The notes: generated by a model from the letters alone, not told the origin. Numbered from the stretch's first letter, positions 1 through 13,590 are shown. The stretch is 64,000 bases of DNA from Sipunculus nudus (GCA_026874595.1 CM049310.1:8678001-8742000), one strand, 5' to 3'. Made by a program: numbers and translations.

Positions 1-1055
1 GCATCAATGCCACTCTGTTTTATGATAGCCAATTCCGCCATTAGATTCATTTGTAAATGTACTGATAAAAATATTCCTGTAATCCCTATGTATCCGGTGC
101 CAGTTCTCCTTAAAAAAAAGAGTTTTTAATCAAATCTATTGAGAGCCATCGTATACATTCAGGAGTTATCTTGTACATGCATATGTATGACAAAACAGTT
201 GCAGATTCAGAATCTTTAAAGGGTGGCCCTCGCTGGCCGCCTATACATGGCTTGGAAGGGGTTTCGTGGAAATGTTTAAAAATCGCCTGATTAAAAAGTA
301 CCAAAATATGAGCATATTTCTGGTACTTAGACCAGGACTGTTTGGTTCTATAATGAAGTGGATGTTTAAACATGCCACAAGTCTTCATGTTAACTATAAT
401 AAACTATGTACGTATACGTCGTGTTAATTAATTTTGTATGTCATTCAGTGCTAATTTCCATTGTTTATTTTCCACTGTGCTTAAGTTATGATAAAATAAA
501 AATACATGTATCTACAATTTTCATAAACGGAATATATATATACCTTCAGCGAAATAAGTAAGGGGAGGGGGTAATCGCCCACCCTTGATCGACCATTATA
601 AAGTACGGGTGTATAGACGACCTCCATGGCATGGTGGAATAAATAAAGAGCATGGTACTCTTTAGTTGAATACATTGATCCATTAACTCATGTAAGATGT
701 ATATATAACAAACACGACATAAAAATAACACGCTATACTGTATAAGGGGCAATACATTAGCTTATACGAATTCGGCTGAATCAGTTTGATGAGAAGGAGC
801 TAAACTGCATGTATTAAAATTTAAAAATCCTGATTCATAGGGTGATCATGCACGTATTATTATTTCTATCATTTTTTTTTTAATTTTATACCTATACTAT
901 GTAGGCCCTCATGTCTCTAGTCTTTGTTTAGTATATTTGTCTCTATTCAAGGGCCACGACATATATATTTTAAGCCTTTATTTAGTAAAACACACACGCG
1001 CATGTATAATCTGCAAACGTGAATTTGTTCATATATTAACATTCCAATGTATTAC

Positions 1056-1059
<4 letters not shown>

Positions 1060-1105
<46 letters not shown>

Positions 1106-1133
1106 TCAGACAGAGAGAAAGAGAGAGAGAGAG
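1060..1133. repeat. (GA)n microsatellite
   Basis: An uninterrupted GA run to about 1103, then an imperfect continuation. Confidence 0.95.
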
Positions 1134-1635
1134 GACGGATGGCATTTGAAGGGTTGTGTCCACTTTATATGGTGGAGAATTACACATTATAGAGCCATGT
1201 TTTTACGTGTGGACAATACGTGTTAATTTGTTTGTGTGCGTGTTTGGTCGTCCATTTTGTTTAACGTTTTACTTAATAAGTTATAAAATGACAAGCACAT
1301 ACATACACACACACAGAGATACATATATAGGCACATATATGAGACATATGACAACGTGTCAACGTGTCAAGGCAGGTCTCACCTCAGTGACCGCCAAAAC
1401 TCCTAAGCAAACATGCCTGACGTCAGGAGAATCAGTACATGATAGTTAAATCCACGATTAACTCGATCGTGAACCTTATACTTTGGACTTACCTGTGCGT
1501 TGATATGTATGATATACGAGCAAAATATGAACAGGTATCAACAGGTGTTAAAGGGTTAAAGAAAAGCTCCTTAATTTGATTTATTATCACGAAACGGACA
1601 TCCAGAGCGGACACATTGTAAATATGAGTAAGATG

Positions 1636-1666
1636 CGGGGGGGGGAGGGGCGGGGGGGGGGGGGGG
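1636..1666. repeat. Poly-G tract
   Basis: Near-pure G run with two interruptions. Confidence 0.9.
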
Positions 1667-2004
1667 AATGGGCCACTATACATTGTGTGCCCATGCTTTC
1701 TCGCCTGTAATAACTGAATGTTATTTTTTTTTAATAATATTCTTCATTCTGTATATTTTCAAATGCATGGCCTAGTTTACATTATTTAATTGAATGAATG
1801 ACCGCCGACATGGCGGAGGTCTCCATTCGTCAGAAAATACAAACTCTATTTTGTTTAGGAAACACGTGTGTCACCGTTAAAGCTGTTCAGCTTGATATTT
1901 TGAGGTATTTTGAGTTTTATTGTTCTTACTGCAAAATATCTGTTGTTTGTATTAATGAGCTTATGGACATTTCCAAATGAGCACCGAAATAAACCCCTGA
2001 ATTT

Positions 2005-2085
2005 CCAGGGGCGGGTCATATTTAATTATCAGGGGCGGATCATATTTAATTACCAGGGGCGGATCATATATAATTACCAGGGTAC
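2005..2085. repeat. 24-bp tandem repeat, about 3.3 copies
   Basis: The unit CAGGGGCGGATCATATTTAA plus TTAC is repeated with few changes. The period is a multiple of three, so one frame stays open across it. I see no gene around it. Confidence 0.85.
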
Positions 2086-2439
2086 ATTCTTTTAAAATGT
2101 TATCGTAAATGTACAACTAAACAGCGTTTTAAAGTTTTATTTCTACAAACAAATCTTGAACTCGATCCATTTACGTATACCTTCCCTTTTCAATTATCAA
2201 ATCATGACATGAACATCTCAATCTGGCTATAGCGCTTGTTTATGCTTGGTATTTGTCACACACAGTAAATATTTCTCCATTAATTGAGAGCATGGATTTA
2301 AAAGTACCATATAAATTTAATTTAGTATTTACTTCTTCATCACAAGACTAGTTTTTTTCTGCCATATCAATAATTCTTTCCTCATTTTAGGCAAAAATAT
2401 TATTCTAATGTCTTCTCCTTCTTCTTGATTCATCCACAC

Positions 2440-5080
2440 ATACCCTAAACCCGCATGCGCTGCATATTTTGCTTCTTATATCAGTAACCCATGTTTTTTC
2501 ATTCATATCAAGATTAAACAGCATGTTATATATACGCTTTGGATATCTATGATTACCATTATGTACTAGTTACCATAATGTACTAGTTTTGTTCAGTATT
2601 TTATACATCTTAATAACTGACCGACATACATTGGATGCCTTCCAAACTCTCCAAATGATGCTGCGTTCGGAGCTGAAGAGCTAATTTTTAGAATGTATTT
2701 GCAAAATTTATATTACACCTTTTCAATTATTTCACATCTTTCATAGCCCAACAGTTCTGAACCATATAATAATACCGGTGTAACCATACAATCAAATAGA
2801 TAAAATAGCTTGCTCACTGATAAACAACTATATTTCCTATAAAATTTTTTAATGAGAGTCACAGCTCCTTCAGCCTGCATTGCCTGCGCTTTCTTTGTTT
2901 TATACCATGACAATTTACTTGTAAATATTACCCCTAAGTATCTATAGTCATTTACCGTTTCAATTTGAGTATTTTTGATAGTGCTATTTCTCTATTCTTT
3001 TTAATGATCCCCCGTGTCTAAAAACCATAATTTTTGTCTTCCTAAATTAACTGTTAAGCCATAATTGACAGAACAAACTTGCAACTGGTTCATTTGTTCT
3101 TGGAGACGTCCTATTGTATCGCTGAAGCATACTAAATCATCAGCGTCCATTAATGTCATTAAGTTTGGCAAATACTCATCAATATTTATACCATGACAAT
3201 CTGTTTCATTAATTTGTTCATAAAATTCATCTACGAATAAAGAAAACAGAAGGGGACTCATCATACACCCTGGTCGAGTTCTGTTAGTACATTAAAAATA
3301 ATCTGTTAATCCTTCCTCTGTAAGAAGACATGATTTCATTTGACTATATATTGACTGAAGTGTCTGTAAGAGTTATCCCAGATTTAAATGAAACATACCA
3401 CAATAAATCATGTTGTACACTGTCAAAAGCAGTTGAAACGTCAATAAAAGTGTAATAAAACCTTCTTTTCTTTTTTGTTAAATATTTCTGCACACACCCC
3501 ATTAAAGAAAATGTATTGTCTACTGTCTACCTTTCCTATAGCCAGCTTGTGCTTCACATAATAATCCAGCTTGATCAACATAATTTTGAATTCTGTTTGC
3601 CAATATTTTTGTAAATAGTTTACCCCCGGTATTAAGTAATGAAAAACCTCTATAATTATTAGGATCTATGGTGGAAGCCTTTTTGTGAATTGGTACGATA
3701 AATGCTTTGCTCCAACAGGTTTGGAAAAATCCATTTCCTAATACACTATTAGATAGTTGTAATATATGAGACGATATGTGACTATATGTATCTTTCAATA
3801 TATCTACCGTTATCCCGTCAGGCCCTTTACATGGCCTTTCCTCTTTTCATTTCATTTATGGCTTTCTGTACTTCACATGGTGTTATGAGTCCATCAAGCA
3901 CTGTATCATTTTTGATTTCTAATACATTTTTTTTTAAATATTCCAGAGTATGATTCTTAAACAACACATTTCATGTGTTGATGAATTCAAAAGTTCCTTA
4001 AAATGTTTGTACCAACGCACCGGTTCTACTGTTGTAACAATTTTCTTTTTATTTAAAAATCTCATGTTTTTCCACATGGAATCAGTGTCTTTTGCACCTA
4101 TCACCTTTTGCACCTCTGACACTTGGATGATTGCCTTCTTTTCTTCACATAAATTTTTAAACCTCTGTTTGGCTTGATAATAATTAAGTAAGTCTCCATC
4201 TGATATTGTACATCTATACTTATTTAAAGCTATAAATATATATATATATATAAATATATACATATATATATATTCAAAATTCACATTCTTTGTACCACCA
4301 TTTCGGTTGCTTTAGTTTCATGTTGTCTCGGAAGTTTTGTGTATTTCTGTAGGATATATTTTTTATAAATACTCACCAATGCCTCACTTGCTTTGTCCAG
4401 ATATGTTTCTAAGGTTTCATTCAATGTGTTGAAAAGTAACGCACATTCTATTTGTTCAAATGATTTTGAAATATTTGTTTTATCCTAATCAGTCTGATAA
4501 TATTTTACCCATTTAGTCAGTTCGCATATGTGTCATTCGAAAGCTCTTTCCTTGGTCTGATAATATTAAGTGAACAGCTTAAAGGAAAGTGATCGGACGG
4601 ATCATCTGATAATACACAGGATCCATCTACCTTATTAAATAGACAACTACTGATAATTACATAATCACCTATATTGCTACCAAAAAGAGTTAAACACATA
4701 ATTAAGTCTCCTGGTATATCTGGTATATCTGTTATATTTACATTTCTAGCATCAAAATCACCAAGGAGAATTAAATTAAATTCATCCAATTCAGCTAAAG
4801 TATCTACCAATAAATTTTCCAGCCTGTTGATACCATTTATTTCATCTTCATCCACATAGAATGATGAACCTGCTGGCGCAATATAGCAGCAAACTATGGC
4901 CAAATCTTTATCTTCATTAAGTAAGGTACCATTATACCCTTTAATTTCTGTTGCACGTAAACTAAGACCCCTCCTCTCCCTGTATCACAAAATTCATCAT
5001 CCGTGGTTGCCCATGTCTCAGTGATACATACAATACTCTGATTATTTATCAATTCTTTAACTTCTACTTATTTAATTTTG
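2440..5080 (-). pseudogene. Non-LTR retrotransposon relic (endonuclease and reverse transcriptase)
   Basis: Minus-strand fragments follow the order of a LINE second ORF. An endonuclease tail with LILLGDFDARN and SDHFPLSC lies at 4517-4903. A linker is at about 3934-4284. RT motifs follow at 3520-3798 (IVPIHKKA, NNYRGFSLLNTGGKLFTKIL, AQAGYRKGRQ), then at 3001-3264 (MMSPLLFSLFVDEF, DADDLVCFSD) and a thumb-like piece at 2713-2913. Stops and frameshifts separate the pieces, and a TA-rich tract interrupts it near 4235. It is dead. The clade was not assigned. Confidence 0.8.
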
Positions 5081-5120
5081 TTCTTAAGTGTTGCTATTTC
5101 TGCATTAGCATTTCTGTTAG

Positions 5121-5935
5121 TGCTGGACTAGTTTACATATGGGTGAAAATTAAGTTAAAGTTGAAAAATATGACAAACAGAAACAGGTTTTTATCCATAT
5201 GCATGAAGGAAAAAATCCTACTGGTTCAAATAATATTAAAGAAGATATGTCTGAAATAATGTGTGCAATAGAAAATCACGGACTGTAGTCTGTTGGCCAT
5301 ATTTGATTTTGAGCAAGTCTGTATTTCAATAGGTCAGAAGCCCTCATAGGCACCAATGATTCACCAATTTGAGAAAGATCAAGCATATCGTGCGAAGGAA
5401 AATCAACGATAGTGTTCTGGTGGCCATATTGGGATTCCGACAGGTCTGCAATTCGATAGAGATGGAGCCCTTAAAGGTACCCATCATCTCTTTGTAAATA
5501 AGATAGATCAAGCTTGTTCATGTTGAGATATCGTGCTTAAAAGGTTATCCCCAATAGTGCTCTGGGAGCCATATTTGGATTCTGACAGGTCTGTTATTGG
5601 ACAGGGATTGAGTCCGCATAGACACCAATGATCCCTGAGAAAATGAGCCTGTTCTTGTCGAGATACCCGGTGCGAAAGAAAATCACCCATTATGATCTGG
5701 TGGCCATATTGGAAATCCGACAAGTCTGTAATTCAATAGGTCTGAAGCCCTCGTATGTGCCAATTTTCCCTGTGAATTTGGGAAACCTGAAGTATGTTGT
5801 TGTTGTTGAGTTATCACCTGCGAAAGAAAATCAGCGATTGGGCTGTAGTGGCTATAGTGGAATTCTGACAGGTCTGTAATTCAATAGGTCTAGAACCCTC
5901 ATATGAACAGGAAAAGTAGACAGGCAGAGTTCCGA
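5121..5935. repeat. Dispersed repeat, copy A
   Basis: It shares long similarity with 36915-37332 and 39304-39890. It begins near GCTGGACTAGTTTACATATG and contains reiterated units with GGTCTGTAATTCAATAGGTC and GAGCCCTC. The units recur about every 120-150 bp. No protein is encoded. Confidence 0.75.
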
Positions 5936-5939
5936 AACA

Positions 5940-7510
5940 TTTTTACTGAATAATTAACTTGCTCTTTAGTAGGCTGATTGACAAACATAAATAGTTATAA
6001 TTATATCCATATAATAATTCATGCTGTCACCATACCCGTTATTTAGTTAATTATTCAATAAATGATAAGCATACGTTTGTTATGATTTACATGAAACATG
6101 CTTGCGATATATACATGTTAACAAAATTAAAAAGGCGTGCTAAATTGCGTTAGTTCTGCACCATACTTGATAAATAAATACATCCTGATCCATTACTCTG
6201 GTCGCTTGTTAAACTGAATTAACTTTACTTGAAAGTAAAGTTTGAGCATCAGCAGACTTCTGTATTCCATGTGCTGCAAAATAAAGGCCTTGATCCAACA
6301 CTTTTAGATTAGACATTATTTATCAATTATTTAATTTATTCATCGGATCCACCCCTGAAATACCATGAATATTTCGTGGAACTATTTCTTAAATGAAAGC
6401 CATTGTACAATACTACAACTTTACCAAATTTGGTACTTTTATCACAATGTGAACAATTTTTCCATTAGCCGCCGCACTATTGAGCCCCAGGCGGGTGGCG
6501 AATTGTAGGATGAACAGATTTGAGCCGCTCGTTACCATTGTTTTGTAAAAAGACAGCTTTAAGGATAGTCAGGGAATACGTTATATGCTAAGTGAAATGC
6601 ATAATATGTGCTGTTTTTGAAACTATAAAAGAAATATGGTACCACTGCTTCAAGGAATAATGAAACCAATTAAGCAGGATGCATAACATTTACCATGTTA
6701 TTGGCTATAAAATATCTAGAAAACTCAAAGCATTATAAAAAATATATAGTTACTACGATACATTAAACGGAATAAAGAACATATCTATCAAGAAGTTATA
6801 CCCTTCTTGTTCTCTCTCTATATATACATATGTGTGTGTGTGTTTTTTTGTTATTGTGTGTGCGTGTTGTCACAAAACTGTATTTCATATGTTAACAGCC
6901 ACCAATAACTCCCAATGTGAAAACTGGTACAATTAACATCGTGAAGGCCTATATCAATTGTAATTTTTATCAAATATGAGTTCTGCATAAATGTTATTAC
7001 CCTTCGTTAAGTTTTTTTTTCAGGTTTTGTTTCAAAATCACCATTAATGTACTGAGTGCATAAAAAACCATGAGCTTTCTCTCAACATAAAAGAATGGTT
7101 CGTTATATTTTCTCCAGTTCTTTATCATGCTTTAACAATGAAGTATCTTCTTATATTGTTCTGATTTGTCATCTTTCACCTTTCATTGACAAGAGACCTA
7201 CAAATGACAGGTAAGTTGCCAATTAGGAAAGCAACCAAAATGAAAGGGCCCGGAATCCCGGATAACACACTATAAGCCGAATAATCATGCGCCATGGCGT
7301 TATTGCGGGACATGCATGTTCTGGAAAGTTTGAATACAAAATTTGGGTTATTTGACAGGCGCTTGTTCTGATGCTGTTCAAACATCCAAAAATTCTCCGA
7401 CAGCATACACGTCCGCCATATTTTATTCCATATTAAACAAATGATAGTAACCTTCTAATGGACCACCTTAAATATCACGGCCCGGTTGCCTTAAAAACAA
7501 TCTAAAACAA
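5940..7510. other. Unassigned AT-rich sequence
   Basis: I see no gene or clear repeat apart from a short TG-rich tract near 6830. Confidence 0.5.
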
Positions 7511-7514
7511 GAAT

Positions 7515-8676
7515 ACGGTTTGTCGACAAGCGACTATGTGTATCCACTAAGATAAGAGCGGGAGGGGTGAAGTGAGGCATGGATTGAGCGGCAATGAAGA
7601 AATAGAGTGAGATTTGTGGCATATTAGCATGGATGTCTTCCATGTTAACATAATTGTATTTCAAAGAGAAAGCTATTAAAGATGTATACATATGCATAAG
7701 TCAAACCACTGCTGAGATATGAGTGATTTTTATCCTAGGCAGATGAACAGATGGACATCATGCAAAAATGGTTGCAGGTGGCGCCACCATTTTGTGTATG
7801 ATAAAGAGCTATGTGAAATCTATACACATGAAACATTTCAGGCCAATACGTCTTACCAGTCTTGGGATATTAGCATGCAAGTCCACAGCGTAAACATAAA
7901 ACGTAGGTGGCTCCACCTGCCACAAAATCCAGAAAGCAAAGGTGGGCCACCAAATTTGTATAAGCTGTAGAGCCATGTAAGATCTATATGCATACAAAGT
8001 TTCAGGCCGATGCGATATTATAGCATGTATATCTGCAGCCGAAATGTGTATGTAGGTGGCGCCACCTGCGACAAAATCTAGAAAGCTATCCAATATATGC
8101 AAAAAATTAGACAGATAAGTCAAACCGCTGCCGAGATAGGAGTGTTTTTATCCCACCACAGACAAACAGACGGAAGCTATGCAAAAAAATGGTTGCAGGT
8201 TGCGCCACCAGTTTTGCGTATGATAAAGAGCTATGTGAGATCTATACACATGCAAAAACTCAGGAGGATAGTCAAACCAGTCCTGAGATATGAGTGATTT
8301 TAACCCAAGGCATATGAAAAGATTGACACTGTGCACAAATGGTTGCAGATGGCGCCACCATCTTTTGTGTATGTTATAAGCTGTCCAAGTGCTACATTCG
8401 TGCAAAATTTCAGCCTGATTGGTTAAACCAGTCTGAAGATATGTCGGTTAATGTGTCAAAACAGACGCACAGATGGACGCACTGCGGAGAGGAAAGGTCA
8501 GAGGTCAACGCCAAATATTTTAGCACCAGTTCACATGTGACCCCATAATGGTGTCAAGTTTCGGAAAAATCTGTCCAGTGGTCTGAGAGGAGTTTTTCCG
8601 GAAATCAACGCGGCAGCGGCGGTGTTGGAATCCCGGTAAAAATATTATCCGCAAAACTTTGATTTGGCTGATACAA
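7515..8676 (+). mobile_element. Family 3 non-autonomous element, copy at 7.5 kb
   Basis: The 5' end has GTCGACAAGCGAC and then TGTATCC. Internal units each carry a GGTGGCGCCACC-type palindrome (perfect at 8055-8066) and phrases such as GATGGACGC and TGCAAAAATGGTTGCAGG. The 3' end is the hairpin TATCCGCAAAAC / TTTGGCTGATA at 8646-8675. No coding capacity is seen. Confidence 0.7.
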
Positions 8677-9177
8677 TTAACACAAATTAAGACGTCTTGG
8701 ATGAAAGCTACAGGTGAAAACACAATCTGCTGTTTTAACTTCGTAAGTCGACGTTACAATTTATTAAGATTTTAAGTACATTTTTCCCCTAAATTAAAGA
8801 TATATACTTGGGACTTGTCTTGAAGCAGATAACACCACGCGCATTTGTCAAAATAAAGGTTCGATTCCATTGTAAGTAAGTCATATTATCTATATCATAA
8901 CTGATGTTGGTCCCACTCAACCTTCTTTACGGAATTATTCTAAAGCCACGTATATGAATTTTGCTCTTAATGCCGCGAATGATGACTCGTGTGTCCTGAG
9001 GGGATCATTTTCTTAATTTTCCATAAATCCCAAGTAATATAAGTTCCATGGTTATAGCTTGACAAATTTGAGTGCAGGCTGAACTTACGGACATTGGCCT
9101 AAATTATGATATGTCAGGTATTTACACTAGGTCCATACAATCGGTTACGGAATATGTAAACTTTATCTTTGAGTTTT

Positions 9178-10222
9178 TAGCCCTCAACCCTTAGGCTGAT
9201 GGGCTATTGTCGTCACCAAAGCTGTCAGTCCGTCCGTCCGTCTTGCCGTCCGTCCGTCCGGCGTCCGTTAACTTTTACCTTGTGAGCGGGATATCTTGAG
9301 AAGGATTAACCGTCAAAATTTTATTTCCTCGGTAAAGATGTATATCGACAAAATCTCGGTCAAGTTCGAAGATGGGTGACCTTGACCTATTTTTCTACAT
9401 TTTAGAGCTGATTATAGAAAAACCCTAATATGCTTATTTCTCAGGAACCATTTGTTGGATTTTCACAAAACTTACTATGCTTTATTGGGACTGATGGTCT
9501 GTACCTGCTACCCAAGTTTGGTGGCGCCACCTACAATTTCTGATTTTTAATGAATTTTTATCGGATTTTTCAACTTTGGGCTTGTGAGCGGGATATCTCT
9601 AAAAGGATTCACCGTAGGAATTTTATTTTTTCAGTGAAGATGTATATTGACAAAATCTCGGTCAAGTTCGAAGATGGGTGACCTTGACCTATTTTTCTAC
9701 GTTTTGCAGCTGATTATAGAAAAAACATTTGGAAGATTATTTCTCAGGAACTTCTGGGTGGATTTTCACAATACTTACTATGATTATAGGGACTGATGGT
9801 CTGTAACTGCTGCACAAGTTTGGGGGCGCCACCTACAATTTCTGATTTTTAATGAATTTTTTCTTGGATTTTTCAACTTTGGCTTTGTGAGCGGGATATC
9901 TCTAAAAGGATTCACAATAGGAATTTTATTTCTTTGGTGAAGATGTATATCGACAAAATCTTGGTCAAGTTCGAAGATGGGTGACCTTGACCTACTCTTC
10001 AAGGTAACAGAGCTTATAATAGAATAAAAAGTAGAAGCTTATTTTTCAGCAAGCATTTTATGGATTGTTATGAATCATGGTACATACCTCTCCATTTTAA
10101 ATTTATAACTGAGATATGTACAGATATACATCCATGTGAGAACAGATATTTAGTACTTGTTACTGTAACCACCTCTAAACACTCTTCTTATGGCTGAGGG
10201 CTTTTGTCAGCTTCTGCTGATA
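9178..10222 (-). mobile_element. Family 5 non-autonomous element
   Basis: The inverted termini are AGCCCTCAACC (9179-9189) and GGCTGAGGGCT (10192-10202). On the minus strand a 5' hairpin TCAGC-AGAA-GCTGA (10220-10207) comes first. Three units of about 300 bp carry GGTGGCGCCACC (9520-9531) or a one-base variant near 9822. A GTCCGTCCGTCC-type tract lies at about 9228-9268. The 3' end forms TAGCCC...GGGCTA (9206-9178) followed by AAAA. Confidence 0.65.
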
Positions 10223-10867
10223 TTCTAGTTTCTATGTGTTATAACGATTTTTAATGATTATTTTGGCTCTCGATTGATCCATTTTTGTAAACATACATAT
10301 GAGGTACAAATTTAATGCAGTTTGGGAGCCCGTCCCGGCTACCCCCAACTGGCGCCGACGGGCGTGGCTATTACCCTGAATATAACATTATTTTTACGAA
10401 GATGCTGTCGCATCACCATCTCTCAGAAGCCACTAATGTTTAACGAATGGATTAGATTGTAGCGCCCTCTGTCGTATTAAGAATGAAATTAAACTGGTCT
10501 TTGAGGACAAAAAATAAGCTTTTTAATAATTAAATATAATTTTCGAAGTACATAGAACCCCCCCCCCTTATCCGGGAAATTCGAGATGATGATACGCTCC
10601 CAAAAACAGACGAATAAAAGTGTATGACAGGGTAGAGAGGAGAGAGTTTTGTAAAATTTATAAAGGATGGAAACATTGTATTAATGCGTGTCGGGGAGGG
10701 GGGGGGGTCATACATGTTTGTAATATGTCGTAACATGACTATGCTATATCACGCCTTCAATAAATTCTAGCTTTTCATTATTAGCTTATCAGCTGAATTA
10801 ATTTGATATTTTGTGATCGATCTTTTGGCCCTTTGGAACAGACTGATCACGAGATCTGGGTATAGCT

Positions 10868-10880
10868 TGGTATATAAGGC
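10868..10880 (+). promoter_or_regulatory. Possible TATA box of a small spliced transcript
   Basis: GTATATAAGG stands about 30 bp before GC-rich sequence ending in the donor AAAAAG/GTAAGA at 10937. A pyrimidine-rich acceptor TTTTCTTCTTTTCAG ends at 12168. The implied transcript has no obvious ATG-initiated frame, so it could be non-coding, a 5' UTR or chance. Confidence 0.25.
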
Positions 10881-11560
10881 CCGCCCATGATCAACGCGCC
10901 ATTTCAGCGGTGCGCGGAGAAGATCTAGAGAAAAAGGTAAGATTTCTACAGACACAATGAAAAAAAAATTGCCAGCTTTAAGGACTTTCCATGCATTACA
11001 TTAAAGTAAAATGCACTTAAATGCACTGACATTTCATTTTTATTCTTTAATTTCGTTTAGAAAGAAAGTTGCTCTTCACTGGAAGGTATTTATGCTAACA
11101 AATGTAAATCGCACCTGGTTATTTTTCTGCTGACTTGAAATCTTATTGAAAACAAAAACTACAGTATAGTATTCTTGGCTGCAACGTTTTGAACAGTTAC
11201 TATGAGACTTTGGGAAAATTTAAATCTTGATTATAACATAAATATTTTTGACTTTTGGGGGAAATAACTTCAACTTGTGATTCCTTTATATGTACATATG
11301 ACTATACAAAGGTGAAACACAAAAGCAAATTAGCTTTGAAAGCACTTAGTTGCAAAAGAGGACAACTTTAATCAAGCAATAAAAACGAGAGGTTAATAAA
11401 ACACTGCTTTATCATTTGTATTAGCCACGCATGGGCTTTTCGTTGTATGTACTCACTACATAGAGAGCGCCAAATAATGCTGATGTCATAAAGCTAAAAC
11501 ATTTTTATTTTTATAATCGTATTATAGTAATTAAAATGTTTAAAAAATAGATAAACCTGA

Positions 11561-11620
<60 letters not shown>
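11561..11620. repeat. (ATT)n microsatellite
   Basis: About 20 trinucleotide copies. Confidence 0.95.
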
Positions 11621-12324
11621 TTCATTATCATTATTGAAACAACATGGTGAAACGATTGCCGATGAAGATATTCATAGGTCGAAATGACGTCACTGATTAA
11701 AGTCATTAAGTCAAAAGGAATCTGAGGGAATCGCACCATTTTAAAACAAGCTGACAACACCAACATAGATTGGTGGTACTGGAATTGTTTACGAATTGTC
11801 GAACCAAACATCTTTTGCGTCACCGTGTATTCGATTTAAAACTTTATATAAACCGCCTGTCGGATTCACGTATACATTATATACCTACCCAAAATATACA
11901 GTTTATTTAAACCGTATGATTGAAAAACCTGTTGATATATTACAGCAAATTTTACGCATGGAATTTACATAGATGATTTTTTTTCGGCTAATAAACAACT
12001 TATCTGAATGTGAGTGGGATATCAATACATTTTTTGTATACTTAGAGACGAAATCTTTTTGGGACAAATACACAAAACCTGTACAAACCCATGCAAGCCT
12101 TAATAATACTTTGAGTTTATTTGAATAGAAAGTACATAAATAATTAAGACTCTTTTTCTTCTTTTCAGACAACCCTGCCCAGAGACAAGTTGGACAAGTT
12201 TCCGTCGGACAAAATAGACTTCATTTATCAATTGAAGCACCTTTCGATTTTTAGTCGGTTTTTTAATGTAAATTAAAGCTTTTATATCTTGTATAATATT
12301 TCTGTTTCTTATTGTTGGGTCTTG

Positions 12325-12328
<4 letters not shown>

Positions 12329-12390
<62 letters not shown>
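12329..12390. repeat. (AG)n microsatellite
   Basis: About 31 AG copies followed by a TGAG-rich decay. Confidence 0.95.
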
Positions 12391-12393
<3 letters not shown>

Positions 12394-12551
12394 GTGAGAG
12401 AATGAGTGAGAGAATGAGGGGGAGGGTTGATTAATCAAATTGATCACGATTGGTTTCAATTTAATTATCGATGGGATTTACAGTAACATTTTAAAGTTTT
12501 ATTTGTTAATTGCATGTTTAAAGTATACTTAATTTTAGGGGTATTACATAA

Positions 12552-13107
12552 CTAGTGGCCCATGGGCCATGACGCTCAGCTGAATTCAAGGAATGTTGAA
12601 CAATGAGCAAAATGACTGCCAGAGTGCAAACAAATCATGAATTTTGTGAAGAGCCCTTAGAAATGGGTTTCAGTGGGCTTTTGGACCGATGACAACTTCA
12701 TTTGAAGGTCTCATAAATAGAAAAAAATGCGTAAAAATTTGGAAAAAAATACAGGTAGTGCCACCAGTCTGCAGAAACTGATGAAACACTCCATGATCAA
12801 TATATATCCAAAGAATCATGGCTATCAAGGCAGTAGTTATTCAGATACTTGAGCTTTTGTTTGTATCAAATGTTGCATTATTCTGGGGGGGGGGGGGGGT
12901 ACTTCGGAGCCCCATAGCTCAAAGGATATGGGTAACAGAGACCTAATTTCAGGTTTTCAAGGAGATTTTTCATTGGCCTCCCTGGATGTTAAGTGAGAAG
13001 ATTCCAGGTCCAGCGGTTACGATTTGTGCCCTGTTAACGGACGGCCGGACGGACGACGGACAAAGGGTGATCGCTATAGCTCGGATGACTTTCAGTCAGC
13101 TAAGCTA
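12552..13107 (+). mobile_element. Family 1 element, short copy
   Basis: The head palindrome TGGCCCATGGGCCA (12556-12569) is followed by the terminal motif GCTCAGCTGA (12574-12583). There is one internal unit, a GGACGGCCGGACGGACGACG stretch near 13040, and the tail GTCAGCTAAGCTA ending at 13107. The 3' hairpin is partly decayed in this copy. Confidence 0.75.
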
Positions 13108-13306
13108 AACAATTATCGTGGTGTAGTTACGATTATTATTCAACACAGTAATGATAAATTTGAGATTAGTTATGGGGATGCTATTTTTTTTATCCCTCGT
13201 TGTTAAGTCTTTAAGATTATAAATTGTCTTGTTTGACTAAAGTTGAATTTTCCTCTAATTTATCTTATAGAACCCCCTTTTTTTTACCTAGATATAGTCG
13301 TTAATA

Positions 13307-13325
13307 CCCCCCCCCCCCCCCCCCC
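13307..13325. repeat. Poly-C tract
   Basis: Uninterrupted C run. Confidence 0.95.
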
Positions 13326-13479
13326 GGCGAACTCTAGATCGGCACAGGTTACTTATATTGAACTGGTGGTCGTGGAGTGCAAGGGTGTTTTCACTTAGCA
13401 GGCGCAGATAAAGATATTCTATACAGGAAGGGAGGCACATTCGCTCAAAAATCTCATAACTAAATAAACAAGAAGAGTA

Positions 13480-13590
13480 AACATGGTTGGTGGAAATACT
13501 GCCGATGACGATGAAACTAACCAGGCCGTGATGACGTCACTGATCAGCCTACTACAAGTCAAAAGGATCTGAGGCAGTCACACCACCCGT
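13480..13590. repeat. Diverged duplicate of 11637-11745
   Basis: Both segments share GATGACGTCACTGAT, GTCAAAAGGA and ATCTGAGG in the same order, including a TGACGTCA (CRE-like) octamer at 11685 and 13529. This could be a dispersed repeat or duplicated regulatory DNA. Confidence 0.5.

Larger units (their letters stand above)
1..2004. other. Unassigned left edge
   Basis: Apart from the GA and G tracts I see no gene, RNA or recognisable element. Open frames here are short and lack protein-like composition. Confidence 0.5.
10240..12550. other. Mostly unassigned sequence with a promoter-like segment
   Basis: It holds an ATT array (11561-11620), a TATA-like element at 10871 and a TGACGTCA site at 11685. 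I see no convincing protein-coding gene. Confidence 0.5.

Noticed and set aside
12169-12280. Lys/Asp-rich open segment after an acceptor, thymosin-like at first sight
   Set aside because: It lacks the actin-binding motif, and no ATG-initiated frame from the putative first exon leads into it.
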